A stretch of DNA of 64,000 nt from RGIG995 sp045652445 (lineage in GTDB: Bacteria > Bacillota > Clostridia > Oscillospirales > UBA644), in the NCBI GenBank assembly GCA_045652445.1, contig JAZRUJ010000028.1, positions 1 to 64,000 of the forward strand. Reading direction: 5' to 3'. Below are positions 9,291-17,957 of the stretch, piece after piece; the first letter of the stretch is position 1; each line of letters starts with the position of its first letter. A program made the translations under genes and the position numbers. The notes under the pieces were generated by a model. That model was not told the DNA's origin. It was given only the letters and a program-made list of their open reading frames with translations, and did not search any database.

Positions 9291-11638
9291 CGTTGTTTTA
9301 AGGTAACGATGGTAACACCGGTCTCCCCTTCACCATAAACACCCAAACGGAAAGATTCCACCGTCTTATCTTTGCGAAGCATGGCGTGAACCCCCTGACG
9401 CAAAGCACCGGTTCCTTTCCCGTGAATGATGCTGACGGTGGTAAGTCCGGACATTCTGCACCGATCCAAAAATCCTTCCACCACCGGTTCTGCTTCCAAA
9501 ATATTCATTCCGCGGATATCAATTTCGTTGGAAACGTCTCTGGTATCCCGTCCTAACGAATAGACAGATTTTCCTTGAGGTTGCGGGGGGATTTTTGTTT
9601 TTTGTTCAATCAGTTCCAAATCATCCAACTTAATTTTGGTCTTAATAATTCCGATCTGGATGGAAACTTGCTTTTTGTTATCCGGCAATGCAAGAACAGT
9701 CCCGGTTTTTCCGAGAGAGATTACTTTTACCGTATCTCCTTCCCGTAACGGACGGGGCAAAGGTTTCTTTTCTTTTTTAGGGGCTACGGCAGATTCCATT
9801 TGGTTCAACGTGTCCGCCGTAGATTTCTTGACAGCACCGATCTTTTCCCGGAAATCCGCCCGGTCTTTTTCTTTCCGAAGCTCGTCAATTTCGTCCAGCA
9901 ACCGGTCGGTATCCCGCCGTGCCTGATCCACGATATCGGCGGCTTTCCGTTTTGCCGCTTCCAAATGTTCCTGAGCTTTGGCTTCTAATTCTTCCCGTTC
10001 TGCCTTGGCACGATTTAAGGCACACTGTGCCTCAAAGCGAAGTTCTTCCGCCTGTTTTTTATCGTATTCCAGAGTTTTACGGGTGGTTTCCAGATCCGCA
10101 AGAACGCTTTCCAATTTTACGGTCTCATGATCCAAATGATATTTTGCACCTTGAATGACAAGATCGTCCATGCCTAATTTTTGCACGATGGCAAAGGCGT
10201 TGGATTTACCGGGTATTCCGGTAATTAAGCGATAGGTGGGGCGGAGCGTGGATACATCAAATTCACAGGAAGCATTTTCCACATCGGGGGTTTGCAAAGC
10301 ATACAATTTCAGTTCTGCATAATGGGTGGTACACATGACCTTTGCACCCATGGACTGAATAGATTCTATGATAGACATGGCAAGGGCCGCCCCTTCGGAG
10401 GGGTCGGTGCCGCTTCCCAACTCGTCCAAAAGAACCAACGAACGATCGGTAATCTGCCCAAGAATAGAAATGATATGGGTCATATGGGCAGAAAAGGTGG
10501 AGAGAGATTGCTCAATACTCTGTTCGTCTCCGATATCTGCAAAAACCCGGTCGTAAAACGCCACGGAAGATCCTTCCTTGGCACAAATAAACAAACCGGA
10601 TTTTGCCATCAAACACGCCAAACCAAGAGTCTTCAAAGAAACGGTTTTCCCTCCGGTGTTGGGACCGGTGACAATCAAAACCGAATACTCTTTTCCGATG
10701 GAAACGTCAATGGCTACGACTTTGTCTTTGGAAATTAAAGGGTGACGTGCCGCTGTAAGTACCGTACTTCCGTCTTCGGTGAGAATGGGTTTAAAGGCGG
10801 AAATTTCCGTGGCATAACGAGCCTTAGCAAAGCAAAAATCAAAGAAACAAACGGTTTTGAAATCGCTGACAAGCCAATCGGCACGATCCCCGATCTGTTG
10901 AGAAAAGGACATTAATATTTTATCGATCTCTCGACGTTCTTCCGCAACCAAAACGGCAATTTCATTGTTGGCATTTACCACCGCCATAGGCTCTATAAAT
11001 ACCGTCGCACCGCTGGAGGAAGTATCGTGAACCAAACCGGGAACGTCGTTGCGGCATTCTGCACGCACCGGCAACACGTAGCGGTCGTTACGCATAGTAA
11101 CGATGGCGTCTTGCAGATATTGACCGGCGGAGCGAAGATAACTATCCAGTACGTTCCGGATTTTTGCCCGGGCGGCAGACTGTTTCCGGCGAATATCTCG
11201 CAACGTGGAAGAAGCCGCATCAGAAACTTCTTCCGGAGAAGGAAATGCGGCATTAATGCTGTTTTCCAGAGAAACGTCCGAAACCAGCAAATCAAAATAT
11301 TCAGTTAATGCTCCGCTATCCGAGGGTTTATTCTCCCGAAGAGAACGAACGATCCGTAAAAGATCGGCAATTGCAATTAATTCGGAAATGGCAAGAGTTG
11401 CCCCGTTTTGTGCACGGCGGGCAGAGGAAACAATATTTTTCAAATCGGAAAAGGAAGGGGCTCCATACCGCTGCAAGATCGTAAGAGCGGCATCGGTTTC
11501 TTCCAAAGCCTTTCGAGCCTCCCCGGGGGTCTTGTGGGGTTTTAAGTCCCGGCACAGTTCCTTTGCAGAATCCGAGATGGCGTGAACCGCCAATTTTTCT
11601 AAAATTTTAGGATATTCGAGAGGATTCAATTCATCCAT
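9287..11638 (-). CDS. mutS2: Endonuclease MutS2
   Basis: MutS2 is a MutS-family ATPase with a C-terminal Smr nuclease domain. It is known for suppressing recombination and, in B. subtilis, for ribosome rescue at collisions. The 783-residue protein shows the Walker A motif TGPNTGGKT, the Walker B segment LVLLDELGSGTD, a long coiled coil, and the Smr motifs DIRGMNILEAE and IIHGKGTGALR. The start at 11638 has GAAAGG at 9 nt; an upstream in-frame start at 11713 would lie inside recO and has no such site. It is 13 nt downstream of recO in the operon. Confidence 0.95.
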   Translation of the reverse strand: MDELNPLEYPKILEKLAVHAISDSAKELCRDLKPHKTPGEARKALEETDAALTILQRYGAPSFSDLKNIVSSARRAQNGATLAISELIAIADLLRIVRSLRENKPSDSGALTEYFDLLVSDVSLENSINAAFPSPEEVSDAASSTLRDIRRKQSAARAKIRNVLDSYLRSAGQYLQDAIVTMRNDRYVLPVRAECRNDVPGLVHDTSSSGATVFIEPMAVVNANNEIAVLVAEERREIDKILMSFSQQIGDRADWLVSDFKTVCFFDFCFAKARYATEISAFKPILTEDGSTVLTAARHPLISKDKVVAIDVSIGKEYSVLIVTGPNTGGKTVSLKTLGLACLMAKSGLFICAKEGSSVAFYDRVFADIGDEQSIEQSLSTFSAHMTHIISILGQITDRSLVLLDELGSGTDPSEGAALAMSIIESIQSMGAKVMCTTHYAELKLYALQTPDVENASCEFDVSTLRPTYRLITGIPGKSNAFAIVQKLGMDDLVIQGAKYHLDHETVKLESVLADLETTRKTLEYDKKQAEELRFEAQCALNRAKAEREELEAKAQEHLEAAKRKAADIVDQARRDTDRLLDEIDELRKEKDRADFREKIGAVKKSTADTLNQMESAVAPKKEKKPLPRPLREGDTVKVISLGKTGTVLALPDNKKQVSIQIGIIKTKIKLDDLELIEQKTKIPPQPQGKSVYSLGRDTRDVSNEIDIRGMNILEAEPVVEGFLDRCRMSGLTTVSIIHGKGTGALRQGVHAMLRKDKTVESFRLGVYGEGETGVTIVTLKQR

Positions 11639-11651
11639 AATCGGGAACCTT

Positions 11652-12371
11652 TCAAAATGTAGTTCGTACCGAACGGTAATATTCCAAGGAGGAAAAATCC
11701 GTATCGGTAACAAAAGAGACGTAATCGGATAGAAGTTTTGACAAATAATGCACCGAATCGTCGTTCATAGAAAAAAGATACGCCTTCTTTCCATCATACT
11801 CCGTAATATGCTTTAAGGCGGAAATCATTCCGGGAGTTATAGGGTATCCGTTTCCGCATTCTTCGCAGCAAAAACCGTCTTTGAACGACCATTTGACGGG
11901 AGACTTTTCACAGCGGGAGCAGGAAACTTGAGGAAAAACACCTTCGATTACGCAATATTTTGTTTCAAACACCAATTTGATCAATCTTTCGTCAAGGTCC
12001 GTAGAACTCAACAAATACAAAGAATTAAGCAACAATGAACACAACGCGGCAGCATCGGTCTCTTCTCCGCTTTTTGCGGCAACGTCGGCAAAATATTGTG
12101 CCAACGCCAGCCGAGTGATGTCTTGGCGAAGCCCATAAAAGGCCTCTTCCACATCGGCAGAATTAACCACGTACATTCCCTTTCCCTTAAACAATACGTA
12201 ATGAGAAAAAACGAAGTTTTGGGCGTAGAGAACCGATTGCTTCTTATTCTTTCCCACCGATCGGGCAAGAACCGTCATTCTTCCCCGTTCGGGAGTTAAA
12301 AGTGTCAGAATCATGTCTCGTTCGCCGTAAGGACGGGCTTTGAGAACGATTCCGTCGGTGACCACTTCCAT
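11652..12371 (-). CDS. recO: DNA repair protein RecO
   Basis: RecO helps load RecA on SSB-coated DNA during recombinational repair. The 239-residue protein starts with an OB-fold of the usual type (TDGIVLKARPYGERDMILTL) and contains a four-cysteine zinc finger (CSRC ... CCEEC, about residues 150-175), as in Gram-positive RecO. The ATG at 12371 has AAGGAG at good spacing. Its position directly after era is the standard Firmicutes order. Confidence 0.95.
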   Translation of the reverse strand: MEVVTDGIVLKARPYGERDMILTLLTPERGRMTVLARSVGKNKKQSVLYAQNFVFSHYVLFKGKGMYVVNSADVEEAFYGLRQDITRLALAQYFADVAAKSGEETDAAALCSLLLNSLYLLSSTDLDERLIKLVFETKYCVIEGVFPQVSCSRCEKSPVKWSFKDGFCCEECGNGYPITPGMISALKHITEYDGKKAYLFSMNDDSVHYLSKLLSDYVSFVTDTDFSSLEYYRSVRTTF

Positions 12372-12383
12372 GAAACGGACTCC

Positions 12384-13265
12384 TTAAAATTCGTTGTATT
12401 CGTTGATCAGATTGTCGTTGTTTCTCCAATCTTCCTTGACCTTAACCCGGCATTCCAGATAAACTTTTCTACCAAGCATATTTTCGATTTCGGAACGGGC
12501 TTCGGTTGCGATCTTTTTCAACATCGCTCCTTGCTTTCCGATAATGATCCCCTTATGGGAATCCCGTTCACAAATGATATTCACGTAAATTTCGGTGAGA
12601 TTTCCGTCTTCCCGATCTTTGAAAAGAACCGTTTCTACTGCCGTCCCGTGAGGCACTTCTTCCCGAAGATTACGGAGCAATTTTTCCCGTACCAACTCCC
12701 CTGCCAAATACCGTTCCGAACGGTCGGTTGCGGCATCGGTGGGATAGTAAGCCACGGGGGATTCTTCCACGTGCTTGAGGATTTCGTCCAAAACGATCTT
12801 CACACCATCCCGTTGTAACGCACTGATGGGAACGATGGAATCAAATTCGTTCAATTCTGCATAGGCGGAAATGACATTGAGAATCTCGTCCTTGCGGATT
12901 TTATCAATCTTATTCAGCACCAGAATACAAGGCAATCCCGACGCCTGAATTTTCTTAATAACCTCCCGTTCCATAGAGCCGGGAATACGGCATTCCGCAA
13001 CAAACAAAACCAAATCTACGTCGCCGATGGATTCTTCGGCAACTTCGATCATGCGGGCTCCCAACTTATTTTCGGGACGGTGAAACCCGGGGGTGTCCAA
13101 GAAGGCAATTTGCACGTCTTCCCCATTATAAACCCCGACGATCCGACTACGGGTGGTTTGGGGTTTATCGGAAATAATGGAAATTTTTTCGCCGAGAATG
13201 GCATTCAACAGGGTGGACTTCCCTACGTTAGTACGTCCGATAATGGAAACAAAAGCTGTTTTCAT
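12384..13265 (-). CDS. era: GTPase Era
   Basis: Era is an essential GTPase for 16S rRNA 3' maturation and 30S assembly. The 293-residue protein has G1 GRTNVGKS (T where many have P), a G2 region with TTR, G3 DTPGF and G4 NKID, and a C-terminal KH RNA-binding domain (GIIIGKQGAMLKKIATEAR). Length is normal. It lies 16 nt after the diacylglycerol kinase-type gene and 12 nt before recO in the leftward operon. Confidence 0.97.
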   Translation of the reverse strand: MKTAFVSIIGRTNVGKSTLLNAILGEKISIISDKPQTTRSRIVGVYNGEDVQIAFLDTPGFHRPENKLGARMIEVAEESIGDVDLVLFVAECRIPGSMEREVIKKIQASGLPCILVLNKIDKIRKDEILNVISAYAELNEFDSIVPISALQRDGVKIVLDEILKHVEESPVAYYPTDAATDRSERYLAGELVREKLLRNLREEVPHGTAVETVLFKDREDGNLTEIYVNIICERDSHKGIIIGKQGAMLKKIATEARSEIENMLGRKVYLECRVKVKEDWRNNDNLINEYNEF

Positions 13266-13281
13266 AACTTACCTCACAAAT

Positions 13282-13743
13282 TTATTTACGCTTTCCGCCC
13301 CAGACAAAAAACAAGGCGAAAAGAACAAAAATTACAATACAAACGATTCCCAGGGGATTGGCAATCTTGTTCCAAACTAAGCCCCAATTATGGGCATTTC
13401 GGAACATAAGTACGGCAACAACGACCGAGGCGATTGCACCTACTAAAACAGCCCCTGCAGCGGCATCCTTTGCCTTTTCCGCCAAAGGGTGCTTGTCCGG
13501 AGAAGCAAGATCCACCGTTTTTTCCACAGCGGTATTCAGCAATTCCAAGGACAAAACCAGGGCAAATAAAATTACGAGAATTACCGCCTGTCCCACGGTC
13601 ACTTCGTACAGCACGGAAAACCAGCTAACGAGAAAAACCGCCACCAAATGAATGCGAAAATTTCGTTCTTCCCGAATGGTTCGTAAGATACCCTTTGCGG
13701 CATAACCAAAGGAACGGAAGATACTCTGAAACATTTTTATCAT
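13282..13743 (-). CDS. dgkA: Diacylglycerol kinase-type undecaprenol kinase
   Basis: Firmicutes DgkA homologues phosphorylate undecaprenol (and to some degree diacylglycerol) to recycle the lipid carrier for cell wall synthesis. The 153-residue protein has the signature ELLNTAVEKTVDL followed by KDAAAGAVL, which holds the active-site Glu and Asn, and three membrane helices. The ATG overlaps the ybeY stop as ATGA; an in-frame ATG three codons later is an alternative. About 20 C-terminal residues after the last helix are basic and slightly longer than in B. subtilis. Position between ybeY and era is typical. Confidence 0.93.
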   Translation of the reverse strand: MIKMFQSIFRSFGYAAKGILRTIREERNFRIHLVAVFLVSWFSVLYEVTVGQAVILVILFALVLSLELLNTAVEKTVDLASPDKHPLAEKAKDAAAGAVLVGAIASVVVAVLMFRNAHNWGLVWNKIANPLGIVCIVIFVLFALFFVWGGKRK

Positions 13744-14207
13744 CGGGTCAACCCCATTCCTTGTAAGATTGCTTCCTGACGAGTAAACATCTCTTTTTCC
13801 TGTTCTTCCCCATCTACGTGGTCATAACCCAGACAATGAAGAACCGAATGAGCAGTCAAAAAAGCAATTTCACGCTCATAACTGTGTCCGTATTCTTCCG
13901 CCTGTTTTCTTGCCCGTTCCAAAGAAAGAGCCATATCCCCCACGTAAAGGCTGTCCGCCCCTTCTGCCAGAGGATATTCTCCCGAGGGAAAAGACAAAAC
14001 GTCGGTAGCCCGGTCAATTTGCCGAAAATCCCGGTTCAATTCCCGAATGGATTTATCATCTACTAAAAGCACCGACAATTCGCTTTCCACAGAAACACCT
14101 TCGTAATCCAATACGGCAGAAACCACGGATCGAATCAAGTCTTTCAATGCCTTTGGTGTGCGTTCTTTTCGTTGCTGATTGGTGATGCTAACGTAACAAC
14201 GGCTCAT
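13740..14207 (-). CDS. ybeY: Endoribonuclease YbeY
   Basis: YbeY is a metal-dependent RNase for rRNA processing and ribosome quality control. The zinc motif HSVLHCLGYDH (HxxxHxxxxxH) is present near the C-terminus, and the upstream segment DRATDVLSFP is the family signature. I chose the ATG at 14207 (155 residues, normal length); an in-frame start at 14294 would overlap phoH by about 80 nt and add a tail not seen in the family. Upstream is a modest GAGAAAAG site just after the phoH stop. Confidence 0.93.
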   Translation of the reverse strand: MSRCYVSITNQQRKERTPKALKDLIRSVVSAVLDYEGVSVESELSVLLVDDKSIRELNRDFRQIDRATDVLSFPSGEYPLAEGADSLYVGDMALSLERARKQAEEYGHSYEREIAFLTAHSVLHCLGYDHVDGEEQEKEMFTRQEAILQGMGLTR

Positions 14208-14214
14208 ACTTTTC

Positions 14215-15192
14215 TCATTTCTTCCGGCAATCCGGATGGTTGTTCTGACCTGAAAAACAGTCGTACGCATGGATAATTTTTTGAACCAATGCATGGCGGA
14301 CCACGTCTTTTGCCGACAGTTTTTGAATGGAAATATCTTCGATATTCTCTAAAACTTTCATCGCCTGTTTCAAGCCGCTCTGCTTTCCGTCGGGAAGGTC
14401 AATTTGGGTGATATCCCCGGTTATAACGATTTTAGACCGAAAACCCAAACGGGTCAAAAACATTTTCATCTGCTCACAGGTGGTATTCTGTGCTTCATCC
14501 AGAATAATAAAAGAATCGTCCAGCGTACGTCCCCGCATATAGGCAAGGGGGGCAACTTCGATGATATTCTTCTCCATATAGCTGCGATAGGTCTCAACAC
14601 CTAAAAAATCAAAAAGGGCATCGTGGAGAGGGCGAAGATAGGGATCTACTTTGTCCTGCAGATCCCCGGGTAAAAAGCCAAGCTTTTCCCCCGCTTCCAC
14701 GGCAGGACGAGTCAAGACAATCCGGTCGACCTGTTTATTCCGAAGAGCAGTTACCGCCATGGCAACGGCAAGATAGGTCTTCCCCGTACCCGCAGGACCG
14801 ATTCCCAGGGTGATGGTATTGGAACGGATGGCAGAAACGTATTCTTTTTGCCCTAAAGTCTTGGGCTTAATGGGCTTTCCCCGGGAAGTGATGCAGATAC
14901 AGTCTCCCCCAAGGTCGGACAGCGATTCTTCTTTCCCTTCCCGCACCGAAAGGATAAAATAACCTACGTTTTGAGCGTCAATCAATTCTCCTTTTCGGGC
15001 AAGAGTAATCAGCAGTTCAATCACCTTAACGGCATCTGCCACATTCTCCGGATCTCCCACAATTTTCAGTTCTTCTCCTCGATTGGTGACAGAAACCCCC
15101 AATTCGGTTTCGATCCGACGGATGTTTTCATCCAAATGACCGAACAGATTGGAGATCAGATCGAGAGATTCCAATTCCAAGATTTTTTCCAC
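14215..15192 (-). CDS. phoH: PhoH-like ATPase
   Basis: PhoH-family proteins are cytoplasmic ATPases related to superfamily 1 helicases; their exact role, probably in RNA metabolism next to YbeY, is not settled. The 325-residue protein has an N-terminal KH-like region, Walker A GPAGTGKT, and Walker B-like FIILDEAQNTT with the downstream motif ITGDITQIDLP. The start is GTG at 15192 with AAGGATG upstream. It sits between yqfD and ybeY in the usual order. Confidence 0.95.
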   Translation of the reverse strand: MEKILELESLDLISNLFGHLDENIRRIETELGVSVTNRGEELKIVGDPENVADAVKVIELLITLARKGELIDAQNVGYFILSVREGKEESLSDLGGDCICITSRGKPIKPKTLGQKEYVSAIRSNTITLGIGPAGTGKTYLAVAMAVTALRNKQVDRIVLTRPAVEAGEKLGFLPGDLQDKVDPYLRPLHDALFDFLGVETYRSYMEKNIIEVAPLAYMRGRTLDDSFIILDEAQNTTCEQMKMFLTRLGFRSKIVITGDITQIDLPDGKQSGLKQAMKVLENIEDISIQKLSAKDVVRHALVQKIIHAYDCFSGQNNHPDCRKK

Positions 15193-15207
15193 GGTACTTC
15201 ATCCTTT

Positions 15208-16398
15208 TTAATCTTCAAAATAAAACGCTTTGTCTTCGCAAATATCAACGATTACACTTCTTACCCGAGTCAAAACCAGCCGATCGTCGTAACAATCTAC
15301 CGTTTCTTTCATAGACTCCACTTCCACCCCGTAATACCGCAACCGATCCGCTTCATCCAACCGTTTTCGAGCTTCTTGTTCCGCCTCTTCCGGAGTAATA
15401 TCTACCGAAGCAGAAACAACCTCGTAATAATACGTTTCCGTTAAACTGACGGGAAAAACACAGTCTTTTCCAAAAGAAAGCCGTTTGGTTTGACATTCGG
15501 TTTCGTATTCAGAATAAGGACAGGAATCCCAAGGAGTAGAGGTAAAGGTTCTTCCAAAAAAATTCCATTCACGGACAACCATACAACGACCGGTGCGAAT
15601 CGCTTTCGTTTCCACAAGAGGAACCGTCTCGCTTTGGGTATCGGTAATCCGTGCCATAATCTTTGCCTTAGCATGAACAACGTAATACCCTAACCGAGTA
15701 TCCATAATCCCGCCTACGAGAAGATCGCCTTTTTGTACCGTCTGCCCTTTCTGAACGTAACGCATTCCCGATTGCACCAGAACGGAAACAATCTGACCGT
15801 CCCGGGAGGCGACGATATTACAAGGAGTTCCGTCGTCCACAGCTTCCGGAACCGGTTCGGAAAAATGAACTTCTACCATTGCCCGGCAACCGTTCATATT
15901 CACCGAAACAAAAGAAATCTCATCCATGGTAAGCATCAGCTGATAGCGAAGATTTTTATAATCTACGGTGGGAATAAAAGAGCCGACACCAAATCCCTCA
16001 TCCAACAAAACCGATTGAATTTTTTGCCGTTGGACGGGATCTGCGGAGGGAATTTCTACCGACCAGACGAATCGACTCAAAAGAAACAGGGAAATTACGT
16101 ACAGTCCGATCCCCAAAAAGAGCCCGGGACGGAACCGATATCTCTTTAACATTACGGGAAGCCCTATCTGTTGAGGAAATTCCAACGTAACGCCGCTTTT
16201 TCGGGCAAGAGCATCCAAATGTTTCACAGAAAATAAAAACACTTTTGCCTGTATAATTCCAGGACATTCCCGACGGATTTCCCACAAATCAATCTGCTGT
16301 TTCATGCAAAGCGTAATAAATTTTTCGCCGTACGCTCCCCGGATCTCAATTCGGGCATATCCAATCAACCAACGAAGGCAAGACCATAAAAACACCAT
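15208..16398 (-). CDS. yqfD: Sporulation protein YqfD
   Basis: YqfD is a membrane protein of forespore engulfment-stage gene sets, related to SpoIV-type proteins. The 396 residues begin with the family-typical segment LRWLIGYARIEIRGAYGEKFI. There is one membrane helix at about residues 91-112 (LFLGIGLYVISLFLLSRFVW), followed by a large domain on the outer side with the motif SFVSVNMNGCRAMVEV. It directly follows yqfC (3-nt gap). In B. subtilis yqfCD is made in the mother cell under sigma E; here the pair heads an operon with a strong housekeeping promoter. Confidence 0.93.
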   Translation of the reverse strand: MVFLWSCLRWLIGYARIEIRGAYGEKFITLCMKQQIDLWEIRRECPGIIQAKVFLFSVKHLDALARKSGVTLEFPQQIGLPVMLKRYRFRPGLFLGIGLYVISLFLLSRFVWSVEIPSADPVQRQKIQSVLLDEGFGVGSFIPTVDYKNLRYQLMLTMDEISFVSVNMNGCRAMVEVHFSEPVPEAVDDGTPCNIVASRDGQIVSVLVQSGMRYVQKGQTVQKGDLLVGGIMDTRLGYYVVHAKAKIMARITDTQSETVPLVETKAIRTGRCMVVREWNFFGRTFTSTPWDSCPYSEYETECQTKRLSFGKDCVFPVSLTETYYYEVVSASVDITPEEAEQEARKRLDEADRLRYYGVEVESMKETVDCYDDRLVLTRVRSVIVDICEDKAFYFED

Positions 16399-16401
16399 GG
16401 C

Positions 16402-16635
16402 TTACCCCTCAAATTCCACAGAATCCACCATTCCGCGAATCAATACGGCGTTTTCTGTAAGACTGCACAGGTCAAGGCATCGTCCATTGATACGGACAAA
16501 CCGTTTTCCGGCACGAAGTTTTACCGTTTCCGGTTCATACTCCAAGATTCCCTCACAGGAACCCACCCAAACCCGGGTGTTTCCCGACAATTCAATCAAC
16601 GGAAATTCTGACCATTGAGGCTGACGTTGTTTCAT
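16402..16635 (-). CDS. yqfC: Sporulation protein YqfC
   Basis: This small YabP/YqfC-family protein is encoded with YqfD in most endospore formers. The 77 residues show the family pattern of short beta strands (ELSGNTRVWVG, then LRAGKRFVRINGRCL). GTG codons at 16644 and 16641 are in frame, but AAGGAG ends right at the first of them and lies 9 nt from the ATG at 16635, which decides the start. It is the first gene of the eleven-gene leftward operon. Confidence 0.92.
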   Translation of the reverse strand: MKQRQPQWSEFPLIELSGNTRVWVGSCEGILEYEPETVKLRAGKRFVRINGRCLDLCSLTENAVLIRGMVDSVEFEG

Positions 16636-16724
16636 TCCCACCACTCCTTCGCTGAATGATATTCAAAACGCGAAGTAGATATGCGGAACGAAACAGTACT
16701 ATTATATTTTATATATTCTAAAAT

Positions 16725-16753
16725 ATTATAACACAGAACAAAAAATTTGTCAA
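16725..16753 (-). promoter_or_regulatory. SigA-type promoter of the yqfC-rnmV operon
   Basis: Read leftward: TTGACA (16748-16753), 17-base spacer, TATAAT (16725-16730). The leader to the yqfC ATG is about 85 nt. It is the only strong promoter seen for eleven overlapping or closely spaced genes. Confidence 0.85.
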
Positions 16754-16755
16754 TA

Positions 16756-16780
16756 TAAAAAACCCACCTAACGGTGGGTT
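16756..16780 (-). terminator. Terminator of the GNAT/QueG-like gene
   Basis: Read leftward, the 8-bp stem AACCCACC / GGTGGGTT with a 4-base loop runs into six or more T. It lies 4 nt after the stop at 16785 and directly abuts the -35 box of the yqfC promoter. Confidence 0.88.
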
Positions 16781-16784
16781 TCTT

Positions 16785-17885
16785 TCACTCTTTTCGGGGA
16801 CAACAACGAACACATTGATCACATTCAGCATACCGTCCGGTTTGGGAATAGGAACGGGATCGGTATTCCAAACAAGCAGATTCATCAATCAGGTCTTTTC
16901 GTGGTACTTTGGTCGACCATTTTTTATTTTTCAGGCATTCCACGGGACAGGCGTCTACACATTTTCGGCAGTCTCCGCAATGGTTTCTTCGAACGTGGGT
17001 ATTGACCGGTAAAAGAGAGTTTAAATAAATTCGACACGAAACGGTCTGTGAACCATACACCCGGTGTACTACGCGATCGTTTTTTCCAAGCCACCCCAAT
17101 CCGGCACGCATTGCCGCCGCTTTTCGGGCAAGACTTTCGTCTACGTCGTGGCGATGCAAAGGCATGGGAAGATTTTGAATGCCGAGATCGTTCAAATAGT
17201 TGGAAATAGAGCGTAACACCGTATTCAAATGTTCTTTTTCACGCAGCAGCATCTCATGATACGATTCATCACTTTCCAACCCGGTACAGTGATAAGGACG
17301 CATCAAAACAAGAGCCGTAGGATAGGTATCACAATAAGGATCTTCGTCTACGGCGTAAAATCCGTAAACAAGATCCGCATATTGGTCCAACGTTTCGCAC
17401 AAATCCAAATAAAACAGGATTTTTTCATCGATGGTAAGAGTTAGAGAAATTCCGTCGTCGGTTCCTCGTTTTGCGGGTGCAAATCCCATACTCATAAACC
17501 ATTTTCGCTCTTGCTTTTTATTGGGATCGGTTTGCAAAAGCACCGTTCCGCCGCCCCTCTCCGCAACAGAACGAATCATGGAACGAACCAATTTTCCACC
17601 GGCTCCGTCATGACGATACAAAGGGTCAACGGCAATATGAGAGATTCGATAGGTATTATTTTTTAAGTCACGAAGAATACCAAATCCAATTTGAGAAGCA
17701 CCCTGGAACACGCCAAAACACTCGGTTTGTTCCAATTTCTTAAACATATTCGTTTTTTTAGGCAAATTGTCAGCCGCAGATCTCCGGTCGGAAGAATTGT
17801 TGAACGCAGCGTATAAAATCCGGAAAGAATCCTGCTGTACACCGGGACGGGATACGTCCAATTTCTTCACGATATATTTCGCCAC
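16785..17885 (-). CDS. GNAT acetyltransferase fused to QueG-like Fe-S domain
   Basis: The 366-residue protein joins two unrelated domains. Residues about 1-155 are a GNAT fold with the acetyl-CoA motif HIAVDPLYRHDGAGGKLV and the late motif RKWFMSMGF. Residues about 160-366 match the C-terminal half of epoxyqueuosine reductase: MRAGLGWLGKND, then CGDCRKCVDACP and a final CDQCVRCCP for two [4Fe-4S] clusters. QueG itself makes queuosine in tRNA and uses cobalamin; the QueG N-terminal half is missing and GNAT stands in its place, so that activity is doubtful. The GTG start has AAAGGAGGG at 6 nt. It is monocistronic with its own terminator. The substrate is unknown; an oxidoreductase coupled to acetylation is an inference. 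Confidence 0.85.
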   Translation of the reverse strand: MAKYIVKKLDVSRPGVQQDSFRILYAAFNNSSDRRSAADNLPKKTNMFKKLEQTECFGVFQGASQIGFGILRDLKNNTYRISHIAVDPLYRHDGAGGKLVRSMIRSVAERGGGTVLLQTDPNKKQERKWFMSMGFAPAKRGTDDGISLTLTIDEKILFYLDLCETLDQYADLVYGFYAVDEDPYCDTYPTALVLMRPYHCTGLESDESYHEMLLREKEHLNTVLRSISNYLNDLGIQNLPMPLHRHDVDESLARKAAAMRAGLGWLGKNDRVVHRVYGSQTVSCRIYLNSLLPVNTHVRRNHCGDCRKCVDACPVECLKNKKWSTKVPRKDLIDESACLEYRSRSYSQTGRYAECDQCVRCCPRKE

Positions 17886-17957
17886 GAAACTCCCTCCTTT
17901 CTGTCCGAAGACGAATAATTTGAAATGTAACTATCATAGGTTTTTGTGGTGGTTATG

